Shown: piece by piece, positions 16,989-26,910 of the stretch
How positions within the stretch are numbered: position 1 is the first letter of the stretch
Layout of the letters: each line of letters starts with the position of its first letter
NCBI RefSeq assembly: GCF_945269915.1
Contig: NZ_CALYOY010000018.1
Coordinates: 1-43,297 of the forward strand
DNA from: an uncultured Bifidobacterium sp.
Lineage (GTDB): Bacteria; Actinomycetota; Actinomycetes; Actinomycetales; Bifidobacteriaceae
DNA: 43,297 nucleotides
Reading direction: 5' to 3'
The notes under the pieces: generated by a model
The model's input: only the letters and a program-made list of their open reading frames with translations
What the model was told of the DNA's origin: nothing
The model's database searches: none
Position numbers and translations under genes: made by a program

Positions 16989-19388
16989 CTACTCGGTGGC
17001 GGGCTCCTGTTCCCGGGACTGCTCGGAGCTGGCATCGTCCTGGTGGAGGGCCTGGTAGATGGAAGCCGCCTTGGCCTGGCCGATCCCCTTGACTCCCTCC
17101 AGATCCTCCAGGGTGGCCGCACGCATCTTCCTGACCGATCCGAAGTGGTTGAGGAGGCGCTTCTGGTAGGCCTGGCCGATTCCTGGAATGTCGTCCAGGG
17201 CGGACCGGAGGGCACCCTTCCGCCTGGTCTGGCGGTGGTAGGTGATGGCGAATCGATGGGATTCGTCACGGACCCGTTGCAGGAGGTACATCCCCTCGGA
17301 CTGGCGCTTGAGGATGATCGGGTAGTCGTCATCCGGCACCCAGACCTCTTCAAGTCGCTTGGCCAGACCACACAGGGCCACGTCATCCACGTCACAGTCG
17401 TGCAGGGCCTTGGCCGCTGCCCTGACCTGGGGTTTGCCGCCGTCGACGACGATCAGGTTGGGCTTGTAGGCGAAGTGGCGGGCCGAAGTGTTCTGCTGGA
17501 CGACGGCCTCCCTGGTTTCCGGGTCCTCGCCCAAGCCATCCTTCCGGTCCGCCGTCTCATCGGACCTCTTATTCTGTTTGACCGTATGCTCCGCTTCAAG
17601 ACTGTCACCGCTGTCACCGGCGATGTTGCCGTGGTGGAAGCGCCGGGTCAGGGTCTCATAGATGGCGCTCGTATCGTCCACGGCCCCCCGCCCGTCCTTG
17701 CCGCGGATGGCGAAGCGGCGGTATTCGGCCTTCTTGGGGATGGCATCCTCGAAGACCACCATGGAGGCTACCTGGAACTGGCCGCCGACTGTGTTGGAGA
17801 TGTCGTAGCATTCAATCCGCAGTGGTGCCCGGTCGAGCCCCAGGGCTTTGGCCACGTCGTTCATGGCGTCCGTCCGCGCGCCGATGTCGCCCATGCGACT
17901 CATCTTGCTGCGTTGGAGGGCCTGGCGGGCATTGGCGTTGGCACGGTCCATCAAGGACTTCTTCTCGCCCCGGCTGGCCACACGGATCCTGACCGAGGAT
18001 CCCCTGAGCCCCCGCAGCCACTCCTCCAGGGAGTCGGTCCTGGAAGGCCGGATGGGAACCACCACTTCCGGGGGCACGGGTGATATGGGGGCCAGGAGGT
18101 CGGCCCTGCCGGTCTGCTCCTGATGGGTGTTCCGCTTCTTGGTTGCCCGGGCCCTGGCCTCGGCATCCAGGGCGGTGACCCTCTGGGTGGACCCCATGGC
18201 ATCCCTGGCCTGGCTGATGGTAACGCCCGAGTCCTCCTCATCCGGTGACTCCAGGGCCACCTCCTGGTGGGGACCCGTGGTTGCCATCTCGCTGTTGGTC
18301 TCGTTCATCAGGTCCGAATAGACCTGGACGATCAGGTCGCCGATCAGATCGGCATCGGAGACGTCCTCGACCCGTTCCACACTCCAGTTCCGCTCACCAC
18401 GGATGGCACCGGCCCTGACGAAGAAGGCGTGGACGGAGGCCTCGAGCTCATCGGAGGCGACCCCGAAGACATCTACATCAACGTTGGACCCGAAGGCCAC
18501 CGCGTTCTGTTCGATGACCGTGTCCAGCATGGCAATCTGGTCCCTCAGACGGGCGGCCTTTTCGAAGTCCAGGTCATCGCTGGCGCTCTTCATCTGGCGG
18601 GTCAGCTTGGCCCGGTAGGGTTTGCCCAGACGACCGGTGATGACTCCGGTCAGTTCCGCACAGAGTCTGCGGTGCTCCCGGGGACTGATCCGGCCGACGC
18701 AGGGTGCCGAGCACTTGCCGATCGAGGCCAGGAGGCAGGGTCGGCCGCTCAGTTCGGCCTTATGAAAGACACCGGCCGAACAGGTTCGGACCGGGTAGGT
18801 CTTGAGTAGTCCATCCAGGGTATGTCGGACGTCCCAGACCTTGGCGTAGGGGCCGAAATACCTGGTGTCGCGCCGCTTGCGGACACGCGTCATCCACACC
18901 CTGGGGACCTTCTCCCCCACGGACACGGCCAGGTAGGGGTAGGTCTTGTCGTCCCGGAAGACCACGTTGAAGCGGGGGTCGAACTCCTTGATCCAGGTGT
19001 ATTCCAGGGTCAGGGATTCCAGCTCGGTGGCCACCACGGTCCACTCCAGGCTCCGGGCCGTCAGGACCATGGTCTGGGTGCGGGGGTGGAGGTTGGCCAG
19101 GGGCTGGAAGTAGTTGGTCAGACGGTTGCGGAGGTTCTTGGCCTTGCCCACGTAGATGACCCGGCCATCCCCGTCGCGCCACTTGTAGACACCGGGCTGG
19201 GCGGGGATGTCTGAGGTCTTGGGACGGAAACCGTCACGGGTGTCACCGAGCAGGGGGGCGCCGTTCCTGTTCAGCCCGACCGATACGTCCTCTTCCGGAA
19301 GGGACCCGGTCCGGGCATCGGCTTCGAGCGCACGGGCGGTCTTTCGCCAGACCTGTGGCGTGTGACGTTCGAAGCAGCTGCGCGTCAT
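16989..19388 (-). CDS. uvrC: UvrABC system protein C (excinuclease)
   Basis: The dual-incision nuclease of nucleotide excision repair, 799 residues here (usually 600-700; longer in bifidobacteria). The GIY-YIG domain is at 65-140 ('PGVYKW', 'VIYVGKAKNLRNR'). The four cysteines in 'VRTCSAG...GRPCLLASIGKCSAPC' follow, then the UVR helix pair ('DDLDFEKAARLRDQI'). The RNase H-like domain starts at 'IECYDISN', and the protein ends in two helix-hairpin-helix motifs ('IPGIGQAYQKRL', 'VKGIGQAKAASI'). There are about 55 extra N-terminal residues and two long hydrophilic insertions. ATG 19388 is preferred; a GTG at 19406 overlapping the uvrA stop is possible. Confidence 0.95.
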   Translation of the reverse strand: MTRSCFERHTPQVWRKTARALEADARTGSLPEEDVSVGLNRNGAPLLGDTRDGFRPKTSDIPAQPGVYKWRDGDGRVIYVGKAKNLRNRLTNYFQPLANLHPRTQTMVLTARSLEWTVVATELESLTLEYTWIKEFDPRFNVVFRDDKTYPYLAVSVGEKVPRVWMTRVRKRRDTRYFGPYAKVWDVRHTLDGLLKTYPVRTCSAGVFHKAELSGRPCLLASIGKCSAPCVGRISPREHRRLCAELTGVITGRLGKPYRAKLTRQMKSASDDLDFEKAARLRDQIAMLDTVIEQNAVAFGSNVDVDVFGVASDELEASVHAFFVRAGAIRGERNWSVERVEDVSDADLIGDLIVQVYSDLMNETNSEMATTGPHQEVALESPDEEDSGVTISQARDAMGSTQRVTALDAEARARATKKRNTHQEQTGRADLLAPISPVPPEVVVPIRPSRTDSLEEWLRGLRGSSVRIRVASRGEKKSLMDRANANARQALQRSKMSRMGDIGARTDAMNDVAKALGLDRAPLRIECYDISNTVGGQFQVASMVVFEDAIPKKAEYRRFAIRGKDGRGAVDDTSAIYETLTRRFHHGNIAGDSGDSLEAEHTVKQNKRSDETADRKDGLGEDPETREAVVQQNTSARHFAYKPNLIVVDGGKPQVRAAAKALHDCDVDDVALCGLAKRLEEVWVPDDDYPIILKRQSEGMYLLQRVRDESHRFAITYHRQTRRKGALRSALDDIPGIGQAYQKRLLNHFGSVRKMRAATLEDLEGVKGIGQAKAASIYQALHQDDASSEQSREQEPATE

Positions 19389-19402
19389 GGTTACCTCATC
19401 CT

Positions 19403-22402
19403 TCACTGTGCCTTGGTGGTCTTGGATCCCTTGGAGGCCTTGGCTACCCTGTCGGCATCCAGCAGGGGCTTCAGATAGCGGCCTGTCCAGCTGCCGGGGT
19501 TGGCCGCCACCTGCTCAGGGGTACCCTGGGCCACGACCGTGCCGCCTCCGTCACCGCCCTCGGGGCCAAGGTCGATGATCCAGTCGGCCGTTTTGATCAC
19601 ATCGAGATTGTGTTCGATGACGATGACCGTATTGCCCTTGTTGACCAGTCCCTGCAAAACCTTGAGGAGCTTGCGGACATCCTCGAAGTGGAGGCCGGTG
19701 GTGGGCTCGTCCAGGATGTAGATGGTCTTCCCGTCAGACCGCTTCTGGAGCTCGGTGGCCAGCTTGACCCTCTGGGATTCCCCGCCTGAAAGGGTCGGTG
19801 CCGGCTGGCCCAGACGGATGTAGCCCAGGCCCACCTCGACCAGGGTGTCCAGGTAGCGGGAGATGGAGGGGTATGCCTTGAAGAACCGTGCCGCCTCCTC
19901 GATGGGCATATCGAGCACGTCCGAGACGGTCTTCCCGTTGTAGGTGACCTCCAGTGTCTCCCGGTTGTAGCGCTTGCCATGGCAGGTCTCGCACTGCACA
20001 TAGACGTCGGGCAGGAAGTTCATCTCGATCTTGATGGTCCCGTCCCCGTGGCAGGTCTCGCAGCGCCCGCCCTTGACATTGAAGGAGAAGCGGCCTGGCC
20101 CATACCCGCGGACCTGGGCCTCGGGGGTCTTGGCGAAGAGCTGGCGGATCTTGTCCCAGACACCGGTGTAGGTGGCCGGATTGGACCGTGGTGTGCGGCC
20201 GATGGGATTCTGGTCGACGTGAATGACCTTGCGCAGCTGGTCGACCCCCTCCACCCTGGTGTGCTTGCCGGGTACGATACGGGCGTTGTTGAGCTTGTCG
20301 GCAAGGACCGGGTAGAGGATGGAGTTGACCAGGGTGGACTTGCCCGAACCCGAGACCCCGGTGACCAGGGTCATGACACCGAGCGGGAAGGAGACCTTCA
20401 GATCCTTCAGGTTGTTCTCCCGGGCACCGACCACGGTCAGCTGCCTGGTCTTGCGGACCTTGCGTCGGGTCCTGGGCACCTCGATTCGCCTGCGACCTGC
20501 GATGTAGTCGCCGGTGATGGACCTGGCGGCCTTGACCAGATCCTTGGAACGGCCGGAGAAGATGACCTCTCCCCCGTGTTCGCCGGCACCGGGGCCGATG
20601 TCGACCAGCCAGTCGGCCTGCCGGATCGTGTCCTCGTCGTGTTCGACCACAATCAGGGTGTTGCCCAGGTCACGCAGTCGCTGCAGGGTGCGGATCAGGC
20701 GGTCGTTGTCACGCTGGTGGAGACCGATGGAGGGCTCGTCCAGGACATACATGACCCCGACCAGACCGGAGCCGATCTGGGTGGCCAGACGGATGCGCTG
20801 GGCCTCCCCGCCGGACAGTGTGGCCGCGGCACGGGACAGGGTGAGGTAGTTCAGACCCACGTCATTCAGAAAGCGCAGGCGGGCCCTGATCTCCTTGAGG
20901 ACCTCCCCGGCGATCTTGGCCAGGGCCCCCTCCAGGTGGAGATTGTCGACCCATTCCAGGCTTTTGGCGATGGGCATATCGCAGGCCTGGGCGATGGAGA
21001 GTCCGTCGACCGTCACGGCCAGGACCTCCGGCTTCAGGCGCTTGCCGTGACAGACCTGACAGGGCACCTCGCGCATGTACGACTCGTAGTACTGCTTCAT
21101 GGGTTCCGAGTCGGTCTCGTCATGGCGGCGCATCAGGGTGCGGACCACACCCTCGAAGCCGGTTGAGTACTCACGCAGGCGGCCCCAACGATTCCGGTAG
21201 GACACGTCAACCTTGAAGTCATGCCCGTACATGACCGCGTGGCGAACATCCTCGGGCAGGTCCCTCCAGGGGGTCTTCATGGAGAAGCCCATCTCCTTGG
21301 AGAGGGCATCCAGGAGGTGACCGTAGAACCGCTGTTGGGTCTTGGTGCCGCTCCAGGGTTCGACCGCCCCGTCCTTGAGGCTCTTGTCCGGGTCGGGCAC
21401 GACAAGTTCGGGGTCGATCTCCAGGCTGAAGCCCAGACCGGTGCAGGCCGGGCAGGCACCATAGGGGGCGTTGAAGGAGAAGGTGCGGGGTTCGATCTCG
21501 TCCAGTTCCAGCTCGTGTCCGTTGGGGCAGGATCGCTTCTCGGAAAAGGGCTGACGCCGGGCGGGATCCTTGGGGTCCAGGTCAACGAAGTCGACCACGA
21601 TGATGCCGTTGGCCAGACGGAGTGCCGTTTCCACGGAGTCGGTCAGACGCTGGCGGGCCGTCGGCTTGATGACCAGACGGTCCACCACCACCTCGATGGT
21701 GTGCTTCTTCTGCTTGGCCAGCCTGATCTTTTCGGAGAGCTGGTGCATCTCCCCGTCGATGATGGCACGGGAGTACCCGTCGGATCTGAGGAGTTCCAGG
21801 GTCTCGACGAACTCACCCTTGCGCCCCTTGGCTATGGGGGCCAGGATCTGGAAGCGGGTCCCCTCGGGTTTGCCCATGAGGGTATCGACGATCTGCTGGG
21901 GGGACTGTGCCCGGACCTCCTCACCGCAGACCGGGCAGTGCGGTATGCCGGTGCGGGCGTAGAGGAGCCTCAGATAGTCATAGACCTCGGTGATGGTGCC
22001 CACGGTCGAACGCGGGTTGCGGTTGGTGGTCTTCTGGTCGATGGAGACGGCGGGGCTCAAACCTTCGATGAAGTCCACGTCCGGCTTGTCCATCTGCCCC
22101 AGAAACTGACGGGCGTAGGCCGAGAGGGATTCCACATACCGGCGCTGCCCCTCGGCGAAGAGGGTGTCGAATGCCAGGGAGGACTTGCCGGACCCGGACA
22201 GACCCGTGAAGACCACCATGCGGTTGCGGGGTATGGAGAGGTTGACGTTCTTCAGGTTGTGGGCTCGGGCGCCCTGGATGACGATCTTCCTGTCGTTGGG
22301 CACCTGTGAGAGGTCCGCCACCAGGGAGCCCCTGGCCTCGACCATCCGCGGCTGTTCGATCGCCGGTTCCACCTGTGCTGATGCCTGATTCTTCTGGTCC
22401 AC
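19403..22402 (-). CDS. uvrA: UvrABC system protein A (excinuclease)
   Basis: A 999-residue damage-recognition ATPase with two ABC modules. Walker A motifs are 'GLSGSGKSS' (about 68) and 'GVSGSGKST' (about 685). Signature motifs 'LSGGEAQRI' and 'LSGGESQRV' and Walker B 'DEPSIGLH' and 'DEPTTGLH' are intact. Zinc fingers are seen as 'CPVCGEEV', 'CPACTGLG' and 'CETCHGDG...CETCHGKR'. A 35-residue N-terminal tail precedes the '[14 protein letters not shown]' start of the fold. uvrC follows without a gap. A perfect LexA box lies 71 bases upstream, so this gene and probably uvrC belong to the SOS regulon. Confidence 0.98.
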   Translation of the reverse strand: MDQKNQASAQVEPAIEQPRMVEARGSLVADLSQVPNDRKIVIQGARAHNLKNVNLSIPRNRMVVFTGLSGSGKSSLAFDTLFAEGQRRYVESLSAYARQFLGQMDKPDVDFIEGLSPAVSIDQKTTNRNPRSTVGTITEVYDYLRLLYARTGIPHCPVCGEEVRAQSPQQIVDTLMGKPEGTRFQILAPIAKGRKGEFVETLELLRSDGYSRAIIDGEMHQLSEKIRLAKQKKHTIEVVVDRLVIKPTARQRLTDSVETALRLANGIIVVDFVDLDPKDPARRQPFSEKRSCPNGHELELDEIEPRTFSFNAPYGACPACTGLGFSLEIDPELVVPDPDKSLKDGAVEPWSGTKTQQRFYGHLLDALSKEMGFSMKTPWRDLPEDVRHAVMYGHDFKVDVSYRNRWGRLREYSTGFEGVVRTLMRRHDETDSEPMKQYYESYMREVPCQVCHGKRLKPEVLAVTVDGLSIAQACDMPIAKSLEWVDNLHLEGALAKIAGEVLKEIRARLRFLNDVGLNYLTLSRAAATLSGGEAQRIRLATQIGSGLVGVMYVLDEPSIGLHQRDNDRLIRTLQRLRDLGNTLIVVEHDEDTIRQADWLVDIGPGAGEHGGEVIFSGRSKDLVKAARSITGDYIAGRRRIEVPRTRRKVRKTRQLTVVGARENNLKDLKVSFPLGVMTLVTGVSGSGKSTLVNSILYPVLADKLNNARIVPGKHTRVEGVDQLRKVIHVDQNPIGRTPRSNPATYTGVWDKIRQLFAKTPEAQVRGYGPGRFSFNVKGGRCETCHGDGTIKIEMNFLPDVYVQCETCHGKRYNRETLEVTYNGKTVSDVLDMPIEEAARFFKAYPSISRYLDTLVEVGLGYIRLGQPAPTLSGGESQRVKLATELQKRSDGKTIYILDEPTTGLHFEDVRKLLKVLQGLVNKGNTVIVIEHNLDVIKTADWIIDLGPEGGDGGGTVVAQGTPEQVAANPGSWTGRYLKPLLDADRVAKASKGSKTTKAQ

Positions 22403-22473
22403 TTGTTCCCGTCCGCTTCCCTAGCCTGCTAATACCGTAAGCCTGCCCATGATACCGCCTGGAGGGAATAATT

Positions 22474-22487
22474 CGAACATGTGTTCG
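22474..22487. promoter_or_regulatory. LexA/SOS box upstream of uvrA
   Basis: CGAACATGTGTTCG is a perfect palindrome (flanked by T and A, so 16 bp in all) and matches the Gram-positive/actinobacterial LexA consensus CGAACnnnnGTTCG. It stands 71 bases ahead of the uvrA ATG and 17 bases past the stop of tag. Confidence 0.92.
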
Positions 22488-22504
22488 ATGACGGCGAATC
22501 GTCA

Positions 22505-23110
22505 TCAGGCCCGGCAGGCGTTCAGGCAACACCCACGCTGGTGGTCGTTGACGATTCCGGTGGCCTGGAGGAAGGAATGGACCGTGACCGGGCCGACGAA
22601 TTTGAAGCCCGACCCCTTCATGTCCTGACTCACGATTTCGGACAGGTGGTCGTACCGCGGCGTGGAAAGGTCGCTCGGATAGTCGTGGTTGATGGTCTTC
22701 CCGCCGGTGAAGGACCAGCAGTACCGGTCGAACCCCTCACCCGGAAAGGCATCCGCAATCACCCCGGCATTGGCTATGGTGGCTTCGATCTTGCGTCGGT
22801 TCCTGATGATGGTGGAGTCCTGGACCAGCCGTTCCACGTCGGTCAGGTCATACCCGGCCACGGTCAGGATATCGAAGTCCGCAAAGGCCCTACGCAGGGC
22901 CTGCCTGCGGTGGAGTATCAGCTGCCAGCTCAGTCCGCACTGGAAGATCTCCAGGCTGAGCATCTCGAAGAGGGCCCGGGACCCATGGGTCGGCAATCCC
23001 CACTCCTGGTCGTGGTAGGCACGGATCTGGGGGTCATTCCCCTGGGCCCAGTCACAGGCCATCCGTGACGATTCCGGTTCGTTCAAGACGCTTCCGGGAT
23101 TTCCACCCAT
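22505..23110 (-). CDS. tag: DNA-3-methyladenine glycosylase I
   Basis: A 201-residue base-excision repair enzyme that removes 3-methyladenine. The N-terminal 'CDWAQGNDPQIRAYHDQEWGLP' region with the zinc-ligand Cys, 'FEMLSLEIFQCGLSWQLIL' and 'FKFVGPVTVHSFLQATGIVNDH' near the C-terminus are characteristic, with Cys/His ligands for the zinc snap ('HQRGCCLNAC'). The first 15 or so residues before 'MACDWAQ' are poorly conserved, so an internal ATG may be the true start. It stands upstream of uvrA on the same strand, with the LexA box in between; an independent transcript is likely. Confidence 0.93.
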   Translation of the reverse strand: MGGNPGSVLNEPESSRMACDWAQGNDPQIRAYHDQEWGLPTHGSRALFEMLSLEIFQCGLSWQLILHRRQALRRAFADFDILTVAGYDLTDVERLVQDSTIIRNRRKIEATIANAGVIADAFPGEGFDRYCWSFTGGKTINHDYPSDLSTPRYDHLSEIVSQDMKGSGFKFVGPVTVHSFLQATGIVNDHQRGCCLNACRA

Positions 23111-23266
23111 GGCTGCCTCCCCGATTGTGCCTGGTCGGATTCCGGTGGGTTCATTACAGCTCCGGAGCCCTCTCCCAGCATACAGTTGAGCTATGAACGG
23201 GATGGTCCGGCCCCGGGGTTGACTCCGAACAGGCGTGTCTGGCCGGACCGGAGAGGAGCAGACAGG

Positions 23267-24454
23267 ATGAACGACAAGGGCAGGACCGGCGATGGGGATC
23301 AGGCTTCAGACAATCCCCGCAGACTCTGGTCCGAAGGCAGGAAGGATCCGGTGGAGGAGGCCCGACGGACCTCACCGGCCATGCGCGAGCAGGAGGCGGC
23401 AGAGTCCTCGGGGAAGGACCGTGCTTCAGGATGGCAGGGTCGGCCGGAACCCGGCAAAAGGGACGAAAAGCCATCGGAGGCCTCCGACAGGAAGTCGAAC
23501 CCGTCGGATGACAAGAATGCGGTTGGTTCTGCCTCGACCGTAGAGGCCGCAGGCGGACAGTCCGGGAATTCAGCAGGCACAAAGAAGACGTCCGGACCCG
23601 TCGGGAAGGGTCGTGCTGAACAGTCGGAGAAGCGGGAAACCAGGGAGGGCGACCATGATGAGAAGGAAGGCCGCTCCTGGAAGCTTTTCGAGGACGTGCT
23701 CCTCTGGGCCGCATGGTTGGTCATGGTGGCCTTCAATGGGTATGCGGAAGTATTCAAGTTCAACGGGACCACGACCGGAGCGATTGCCAAGAGCGTCGAT
23801 GTCTGGCTCATGCCGGCCGGATACGTCTTCGCCATCTGGGGGGTCATCTACATCGCCCTGGCCATATGGCTGGTGAGGTTCTGCCTGGCCGGGCCCAGCA
23901 GGAAGAAACTGGGCTTCCTCCCCTTCACGCTGAGCGGCCTGATCTTCGTGGCCACCTGCTGCCTGAACATCGCATGGCTGATCTTCTGGCACCTGGAGCA
24001 GGGATTGATCTCCCTGATCGTCATCGCCGTTCTGACCTTCCTGGTATGGATGCTCTACGCCCTGGTCAGGCGTGATGCCACCAAGGCCGGCACCCCGGTC
24101 GTGGCCAAGACCCTGGACTGGGCGCCCCTCTCCCTCTACGGCTCCTGGCTGAGCGTGGCCACACTGGTCAACGCCGCCTATGCCATCATCAGGTCCGACA
24201 CCAGGGTTTCCAATATCCTGCAGGGCTTCGCCACCGTAATCGTCGTCGGACTCCTCCTGGCCCTGGCCTTCCTGATGATGCAGAAGATGAGCGACTGGGT
24301 CTTCGGCCTGGTGGTCATCTGGGCCTGCCTGGGCATCGGCATCAGAATCTTCTCCTTCATGGCCGCCCTGGGTGTTCTGGTGATAGCCATGACCGCAGTC
24401 GGCGCCCTGATCATCTACTTCCCCTGGAACAGGTTCACACTGGCCAGACGTTGA
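23267..24454 (+). CDS. TspO/MBR-like membrane protein with charged N-terminal tail
   Basis: A 395-residue protein. Residues 1-145 or so are highly charged and rich in Gly, Ser, Lys and Glu with no hydrophobic core, so probably disordered. Several hydrophobic helices follow. The stretch 'LMPAGYVFAIWGVIYIALAIW' (here given as its parts, PAGYVFAIWG and IYIALAIW) is the first helix signature of tryptophan-rich TspO/MBR relatives; 'NIAWLIFWH' and 'PLSLYGSWLSVATLVNAAYA' continue it. TspO proteins bind porphyrins or other small hydrophobic ligands; distant relatives like this are of unknown role. ATG 23267 has AGGAG at 8 bases; an earlier ATG at 23186 lacks one. The charged tail is odd for the family. 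Confidence 0.7.
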   Translation: MNDKGRTGDGDQASDNPRRLWSEGRKDPVEEARRTSPAMREQEAAESSGKDRASGWQGRPEPGKRDEKPSEASDRKSNPSDDKNAVGSASTVEAAGGQSGNSAGTKKTSGPVGKGRAEQSEKRETREGDHDEKEGRSWKLFEDVLLWAAWLVMVAFNGYAEVFKFNGTTTGAIAKSVDVWLMPAGYVFAIWGVIYIALAIWLVRFCLAGPSRKKLGFLPFTLSGLIFVATCCLNIAWLIFWHLEQGLISLIVIAVLTFLVWMLYALVRRDATKAGTPVVAKTLDWAPLSLYGSWLSVATLVNAAYAIIRSDTRVSNILQGFATVIVVGLLLALAFLMMQKMSDWVFGLVVIWACLGIGIRIFSFMAALGVLVIAMTAVGALIIYFPWNRFTLARR

Positions 24455-24471
24455 CCCCAGAGCCAAGCCCG

Positions 24472-24516
24472 CCGACCCAAGGGACCGGTACTTGCTACCA
24501 TGGTCCCTTGGGTCGG
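24472..24516 (+). terminator. Perfect 15-bp hairpin ahead of the ABC-F gene
   Basis: CCGACCCAAGGGACC (24472-24486) pairs with GGTCCCTTGGGTCGG (24502-24516) around a 15-base loop, 18 bases after the TspO-like stop and 60 bases before the ABC-F start. It is most simply a terminator of the upstream gene, though no U-tract follows; an attenuator for the ABC-F gene is the alternative. Confidence 0.65.
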
Positions 24517-24575
24517 ACCATATCGACCGACCATCATTCGATTGCAACCATCTGGAAAGAGGGGTCGGGCGCGGC

Positions 24576-26177
24576 ATGGCTATCGAGGCACAGGGACTTG
24601 AGATCCGTATCGGCGCCCGCCTACTGCTGCAAGCCACCGATTTCCATGTCAGCAAGGGGGACAGGATCGGTCTGGTCGGGCGCAACGGTGCGGGCAAGAC
24701 CACACTGACCCGGGTCATCACCGGTGACATGCTCCCCTCGGCCGGCAAGGTCAGGGTGAGCGGCCAACTGGGCTACCTACCCCAGTCGACCCATACGGGA
24801 GACCCTGCGCAGAGCGCCCTGGACCGGGTCATGAGCGCTCGCGGCATCGCCACGACCATCCGGCGCATGCGCAAGGCCGAGACCGACATGACCAATCCAG
24901 ATCCGAAGATCATGGAAAAGGCCATGAAGCGATATGACAAGGCCCAGCAGGACTTCGAGAACGCCGGCGGGTATGCGGCCCAGTCCCAAGCCATTGTCAT
25001 GGGCGAAAGCCTGGGACTGAGCCAGGAGACCCTGAAACAGTCCCTGGGGACCCTCTCCGGCGGTCAGCGCCGACGCATTGAGCTGGCCCGGATTCTGTAC
25101 TCGGATGCAGACACCCTGATCCTGGATGAGCCCACGAACCACTTGGACGCCGACTCCATCGAATGGCTCAAGGACTATCTGCGAAAGTTCGAGGGCGGAT
25201 TCCTGGTCATATCCCATTCCACCGAGCTTCTGGACGAGACCGTCAACCGGGTCTGGCACCTTGATGCCCAGAGGGCCAGCATCGACATGTACTCCATGGG
25301 GTGGAAGGCCTATCTCAAGCAGCGGGTGGTGGATGAGGAACGCCGCCGCCGTGAACGCGAGGTGGCCGAGAAGAAGGCCGACCGGCTCATGAAGCAGGGT
25401 ATCCGCCTGCACGCGAAGGCCACCAAGGCCGTGGCCGCCCAGAACATGATGCGACGGGCACAGCGGCTGCTGGATACCACCCAGGAGGCCGAGAGGGCCG
25501 AGAAGGTTGCGGATCTGCGCTTCCCCGAACCGGCGCCCTGCGGGAAGACCCCGATCATGGCCGAGGACCTGTCCAAGGCCTACGGGTCCAACATCGTCTT
25601 CGCGGGAATCAACCTGGCCATCGACAAGGGGTCCCGGGTGGTCATCCTGGGCTATAACGGAGCCGGCAAGACCACCACCCTTCGGCTCATGGCCGGAATC
25701 GAGCAGCCCGATACGGGCCGGGTGGTCCTGGGACACGGGGCCAAGATCGGCTACTTCGCCCAGGAACACGACACCCTGGATGAATCCGTCTCGGTCCTGG
25801 AGAATCTCCAACAGGTGGCCCCCGACCTGGACAACACCCAGGCCAGAACCATCCTGGGATCCTTCCTCTTCTCCGGGGAGGATGCCATGAAGCCCACCAA
25901 GGTCCTTTCGGGCGGCGAAAAGACCAGACTGGCCCTGGCCACCCTGGTGACCAGCAGGGCCAATGTGCTCCTCCTGGACGAGCCCACCAACAATCTGGAC
26001 CCGGCCTCCAGGGAGGAGATCCTCAAGGCCATCGCCAAGTACGAGGGTGCCATCGTCCTGGTCACCCACGATGAGGGTGCCGTCAGGGCCCTGAACCCCG
26101 AGCGGGTCCTGCTCATGCCCGATGGGGACGAGGACCTCTGGAACGACGGGTACCTTGACCTGGTGGCCGAGGAATGA
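24576..26177 (+). CDS. ABC-F family ATP-binding protein
   Basis: A 533-residue soluble protein with two ABC ATPase modules and no membrane segments. Module 1 has 'GRNGAGKTT' (about 44), 'LSGGQRRRIELAR' and 'LILDEPTNHLD'. The linker (about 245-310) is a long, charged helical region rich in Arg, Glu and Lys, as in the P-site tRNA-interaction motif of ABC-F proteins. Module 2 has 'GYNGAGKTT', 'LSGGEKTRLALA' and 'LLLDEPTNNLD'. ABC-F proteins act on ribosomes, as translation factors (EttA-like) or antibiotic-protection factors; sequence alone does not say which. ATG 24576 starts the conserved part; a frame from 24492 only adds sequence from the hairpin. Confidence 0.9.
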   Translation: MAIEAQGLEIRIGARLLLQATDFHVSKGDRIGLVGRNGAGKTTLTRVITGDMLPSAGKVRVSGQLGYLPQSTHTGDPAQSALDRVMSARGIATTIRRMRKAETDMTNPDPKIMEKAMKRYDKAQQDFENAGGYAAQSQAIVMGESLGLSQETLKQSLGTLSGGQRRRIELARILYSDADTLILDEPTNHLDADSIEWLKDYLRKFEGGFLVISHSTELLDETVNRVWHLDAQRASIDMYSMGWKAYLKQRVVDEERRRREREVAEKKADRLMKQGIRLHAKATKAVAAQNMMRRAQRLLDTTQEAERAEKVADLRFPEPAPCGKTPIMAEDLSKAYGSNIVFAGINLAIDKGSRVVILGYNGAGKTTTLRLMAGIEQPDTGRVVLGHGAKIGYFAQEHDTLDESVSVLENLQQVAPDLDNTQARTILGSFLFSGEDAMKPTKVLSGGEKTRLALATLVTSRANVLLLDEPTNNLDPASREEILKAIAKYEGAIVLVTHDEGAVRALNPERVLLMPDGDEDLWNDGYLDLVAEE

Positions 26178-26220
26178 TCAGGTAGTCAGGCAATCAGCGG
26201 ATTCCGGCCTTTCGATCTCC

Positions 26221-26910
26221 TCAGTCGTCTTCACCCAGGACCTGCACGGCCCTGACCCCACCGGTGCGGCCGATGGACTCGACAAGTTCGGTCACATCCC
26301 CCTTGCCCAGGATATTCACGGTAACTTCCGCCCCCCGCCAGTTGTCGCGAGAGACCTCATGGGTGGTCAGAACGCGGGATTCGAATCCCATCCGAGTGGC
26401 CTGGATCAGGGATTCGCGCAGGGACCCCTGGCCGTTTTCGTAGATGATCCGCAGAATCGTATTCTGCCTGTTGCGCAGGAGCCACTTCAGGATGGGTGCC
26501 ACGACCAGGACCGCGAAGAAGTAGAAGATCACGGCGAGGATGGCCACCGAGAACATCTGTACCCCACAGGCCATACCCACGGCGGAGGCAACCCAGATGG
26601 CGCTGGCCGTGGTCAGTCCCCGGACCGAGTCATGGTTGAAGAAGATGACGCCGGCCCCGATGAATCCGATGCCAGATGCCACCGAGGCCGCGATCCTGGA
26701 GGCATCCCAGGAATAGTTGCCGGTCGCCGCCTGGATGCCGTAGAGGGAGACCATGGTGAAGAGGCAGCTGCCGATGCCCACCAGGATATGGGTGCGGATG
26801 CCTGCATCATGCTTGAGGAACTCACGCTCAAAGCCGATCAATCCACACAGGACAACCGTCATGACCAGTGCCATGATCTGCCCGGTATCGGGCGAGGAGA
26901 ATCCCTGCAT
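26221..26910 (-). CDS. MgtC/SapB family membrane protein
   Basis: A 229-residue membrane protein. The N-terminal MgtC domain is clear: 'GLIGFEREFLKHDAGIRTHI', 'LVGIGSCLF', 'GIGFIGAGVIF' and 'VRGLTTASAIWV'. About four to five helices are followed by a C-terminal cytoplasmic ACT-like region (about 150-229). MgtC proteins support growth at low Mg2+ and, in Salmonella and mycobacteria, dampen the F-type ATP synthase. ATG 26908-26910 has AAGGAG 7 bases upstream. It converges on the ABC-F gene and diverges from the nnr gene, so is monocistronic. Confidence 0.9.
   Translation of the reverse strand: MQGFSSPDTGQIMALVMTVVLCGLIGFEREFLKHDAGIRTHILVGIGSCLFTMVSLYGIQAATGNYSWDASRIAASVASGIGFIGAGVIFFNHDSVRGLTTASAIWVASAVGMACGVQMFSVAILAVIFYFFAVLVVAPILKWLLRNRQNTILRIIYENGQGSLRESLIQATRMGFESRVLTTHEVSRDNWRGAEVTVNILGKGDVTELVESIGRTGGVRAVQVLGEDD

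Noticed and set aside
23570..24748. 392-codon minus-strand frame over the TspO-like gene
   Set aside because: Gly/Asp/Gln-rich antisense shadow crossing two plus-strand genes and a hairpin.
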